A stretch of DNA of 33,856 nt from contig JAKOWL010000012.1 of the NCBI GenBank assembly GCA_029781535.1, positions 1 to 33,856 on the forward strand, in the 5' to 3' direction. Below, piece after piece: positions 32,678-33,856 of the stretch. Position numbers and translations under genes: made by a program. Within the stretch, counting starts at the first letter, position 1; every line of letters begins with the position of its first letter. Origin of the DNA: Pseudomonadota bacterium (GTDB taxonomy: Bacteria; Pseudomonadota; Gammaproteobacteria; Burkholderiales; Methylophilaceae). Under the pieces are notes generated by a model. That model was given only the letters and a program-made list of their open reading frames with translations. It did not search any database and had not been told where the DNA came from.

Positions 32678-33373
32678 ATGCAGAATGTCGATCAAGCAGA
32701 GCTGAACAAGTTTGCGGAGCTTGCGCATAAATGGTGGGACAAGACCAGCGAGTTCAGACCCTTGCATGAGATCAATCCGCTACGTCTGAAATGGATTGAT
32801 ACAGCCGTTGCGTTGAATGGCAGACGTGTGCTGGATGTAGGTTGCGGTGGTGGCATCTTGGCCGAAGCAATGGCACAAAAGGGCGCACAGGTAACAGGAA
32901 TCGATTTGGCCGAGAGATCGCTCAACGTGGCTAAACTGCATAGCATGGAAAGCGGCGTAGCCGTCGATTATCAGCTGATTCCAGCCGAGAAGCTGGCTGA
33001 AGAGCAGCCAGAAAGTTTTGATGTGGTGACTTGTCTGGAAATGCTGGAACACGTGCCTGATCCAGCTTCTGTCATAAAGGCATGCGCAAGGCTGGCCAAA
33101 CCTGATGGCCATGTGTTTTTTTCCACTATCAATCGTAATCCTAAAGCGTATCTTATGGCGGTGGTGGGTGCAGAGTATGTGCTCAATATGTTGCCAAAAG
33201 GCACGCATGACTACCAGAAATTCATCAAGCCTTCCGAACTGGCAGGCTGGGCACGCGGGGCGGGGTTATCTCTGCAAGCTCAGGTCGGCATGCATTACAA
33301 TCCACTGACAAAGCAATACTCACTCGGCCCAGGTCTGGACGTCAATTACTTGGTACACATGGTGAAGGCATGA
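32678..33373 (+). CDS. ubiG: Ubiquinone biosynthesis O-methyltransferase UbiG
   Basis: UbiG carries out both O-methylations of ubiquinone biosynthesis using S-adenosylmethionine. The 231-residue product has the N-terminal [23 protein letters not shown] that marks UbiG, motif [34 protein letters not shown], and [16 protein letters not shown]. The phrase [21 protein letters not shown] is also characteristic. The ATG at 32678 has AAGGG nine bases upstream; an ATG at 32672 that overlaps the mtaD stop is also possible but only three bases from that site. The stop overlaps the gph start as ATGA. mtaD-ubiG-gph is a common proteobacterial order. Confidence 0.95.
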   Translation: MQNVDQAELNKFAELAHKWWDKTSEFRPLHEINPLRLKWIDTAVALNGRRVLDVGCGGGILAEAMAQKGAQVTGIDLAERSLNVAKLHSMESGVAVDYQLIPAEKLAEEQPESFDVVTCLEMLEHVPDPASVIKACARLAKPDGHVFFSTINRNPKAYLMAVVGAEYVLNMLPKGTHDYQKFIKPSELAGWARGAGLSLQAQVGMHYNPLTKQYSLGPGLDVNYLVHMVKA

Positions 33374-33856
33374 CGCGCGCGGTATTGTTCGATCTGGACG
33401 GTACGTTGGTCGATACCGCGCCAGATTTGGGATATGCGCTGAATGTGCTGCTGGAACGCCACCATCGGCCAATATTGAGTGATGCGACTATTCGTCCTTA
33501 CGCTTCCCATGGTACTCGTGGTCTGTTGGGCGTGGGGTTTGATATCACACCGCAGGATACTCGGTTTGATGCGCTACGTGAAGAGTATCTGGATATCTAC
33601 GACCAAGTGTTTACGCGGTCTCCAGTCCTGTTTGAGGGGATGCCCCAGGTGCTGGATGCTGTGGAATCGCAAGGGCTGCTGTGGGGCATCGTCACGAATA
33701 AGCCACGCCGGTTCACGCAACGTTTGGTTCAGGCTATGGGGTTACGTCCCGCATGTGTCGTCAGCGGCGATGATGCGCCGCAGCCAAAACCATCACCGGC
33801 CACGTTGTTGCTGGCATGTGAGCAATTGGCAATGACGCCGGAAGATTGCATCTATA
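33370..33856 (+). CDS. gph: Phosphoglycolate phosphatase (HAD family), 3' partial
   Basis: The first 162 codons are in the window; the gene runs off the right edge. The product begins [20 protein letters not shown], with the HAD nucleophile motif DxDGT and the cap segment after it. [16 protein letters not shown] and [13 protein letters not shown] (motif II region) follow, then [19 protein letters not shown] with the motif III Lys. These are typical of Gph, which removes 2-phosphoglycolate. The ATG overlaps the ubiG stop (ATGA), indicating coupling. Many HAD phosphatases look alike, but the position after ubiG supports Gph. Confidence 0.92.
   Translation, partial: MTRAVLFDLDGTLVDTAPDLGYALNVLLERHHRPILSDATIRPYASHGTRGLLGVGFDITPQDTRFDALREEYLDIYDQVFTRSPVLFEGMPQVLDAVESQGLLWGIVTNKPRRFTQRLVQAMGLRPACVVSGDDAPQPKPSPATLLLACEQLAMTPEDCIY

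Noticed and set aside
1-33856. CRISPR arrays, insertion sequences, integrases, prophage or toxin-antitoxin genes
   Set aside because: No regularly spaced repeats, no transposase or integrase motifs and no paired small toxin-antitoxin frames were found on either strand.

Overview
The window is a dense, almost gap-free stretch of a Gram-negative chromosome. Gene content points to a betaproteobacterial methylotroph of the Methylophilaceae type (Methylotenera/Methylophilus/Methylobacillus relatives). The Bam-complex lipoproteins BamB and BamD, the hfq-hflX-hflK-hflC-DUF2065-hisZ-purA order and the mtaD-ubiG-gph order are betaproteobacterial. An archaeal-type set of pterin/furan cofactor genes (flavoprotein of the AfpA/DmrB family, a dihydropteroate-synthase-like protein, a DUF447 protein and MfnB) is the mark of tetrahydromethanopterin-linked formaldehyde oxidation. 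The taxonomic call is an inference from gene content; no rRNA or tRNA gene is present.

Layout. 1-959: end of a peptide-type ABC transporter (two ATPases, the first cut by the window edge). 986-4488: yfgM-bamB-der, an envelope-biogenesis and ribosome-assembly operon. 4504-5865: minus-strand block with a small two-helix membrane protein and bamD. 5945-10039: plus-strand rluD, pgeF, a ZIP metal transporter and rimO. 10041-11400: an HxlR-family regulator divergent from a flavodoxin-fold reductase, with a palindrome-rich intergenic region, then a small unknown protein on the minus strand. 11548-17263: a complete tripartite RND efflux operon (adaptor, inner-membrane pump, outer-membrane channel), with a good promoter flanked by an inverted repeat. 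17250-18914: a 554-residue protein with a PilZ-like signature, convergent with and overlapping the efflux operon. 19092-20489: gltX. 20621-26788: hfq-hflX-hflK-hflC-DUF2065-hisZ-purA. 26792-30013: the one-carbon cofactor cluster, tightly coupled and directly behind purA. 30111-31259: an abundant-type OmpA-family porin/anchor with its own terminator. 31329-33856: mtaD, ubiG and the start of gph, cut by the right edge.

Most of the window is housekeeping. The parts most worth following up are the archaeal-like cofactor operon, whose DHPS-like and DUF447 members have no secure function; the PilZ-like protein with a hairpin just before its start; a tandem near-repeat upstream of hfq; overlapping palindromes between the HxlR and flavoprotein genes; an inverted repeat at the efflux promoter; and unusual C-terminal extensions on BamB and RluD. 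No insertion sequence, CRISPR array, prophage or integrase was seen. No intergenic gap exceeds about 215 bases.
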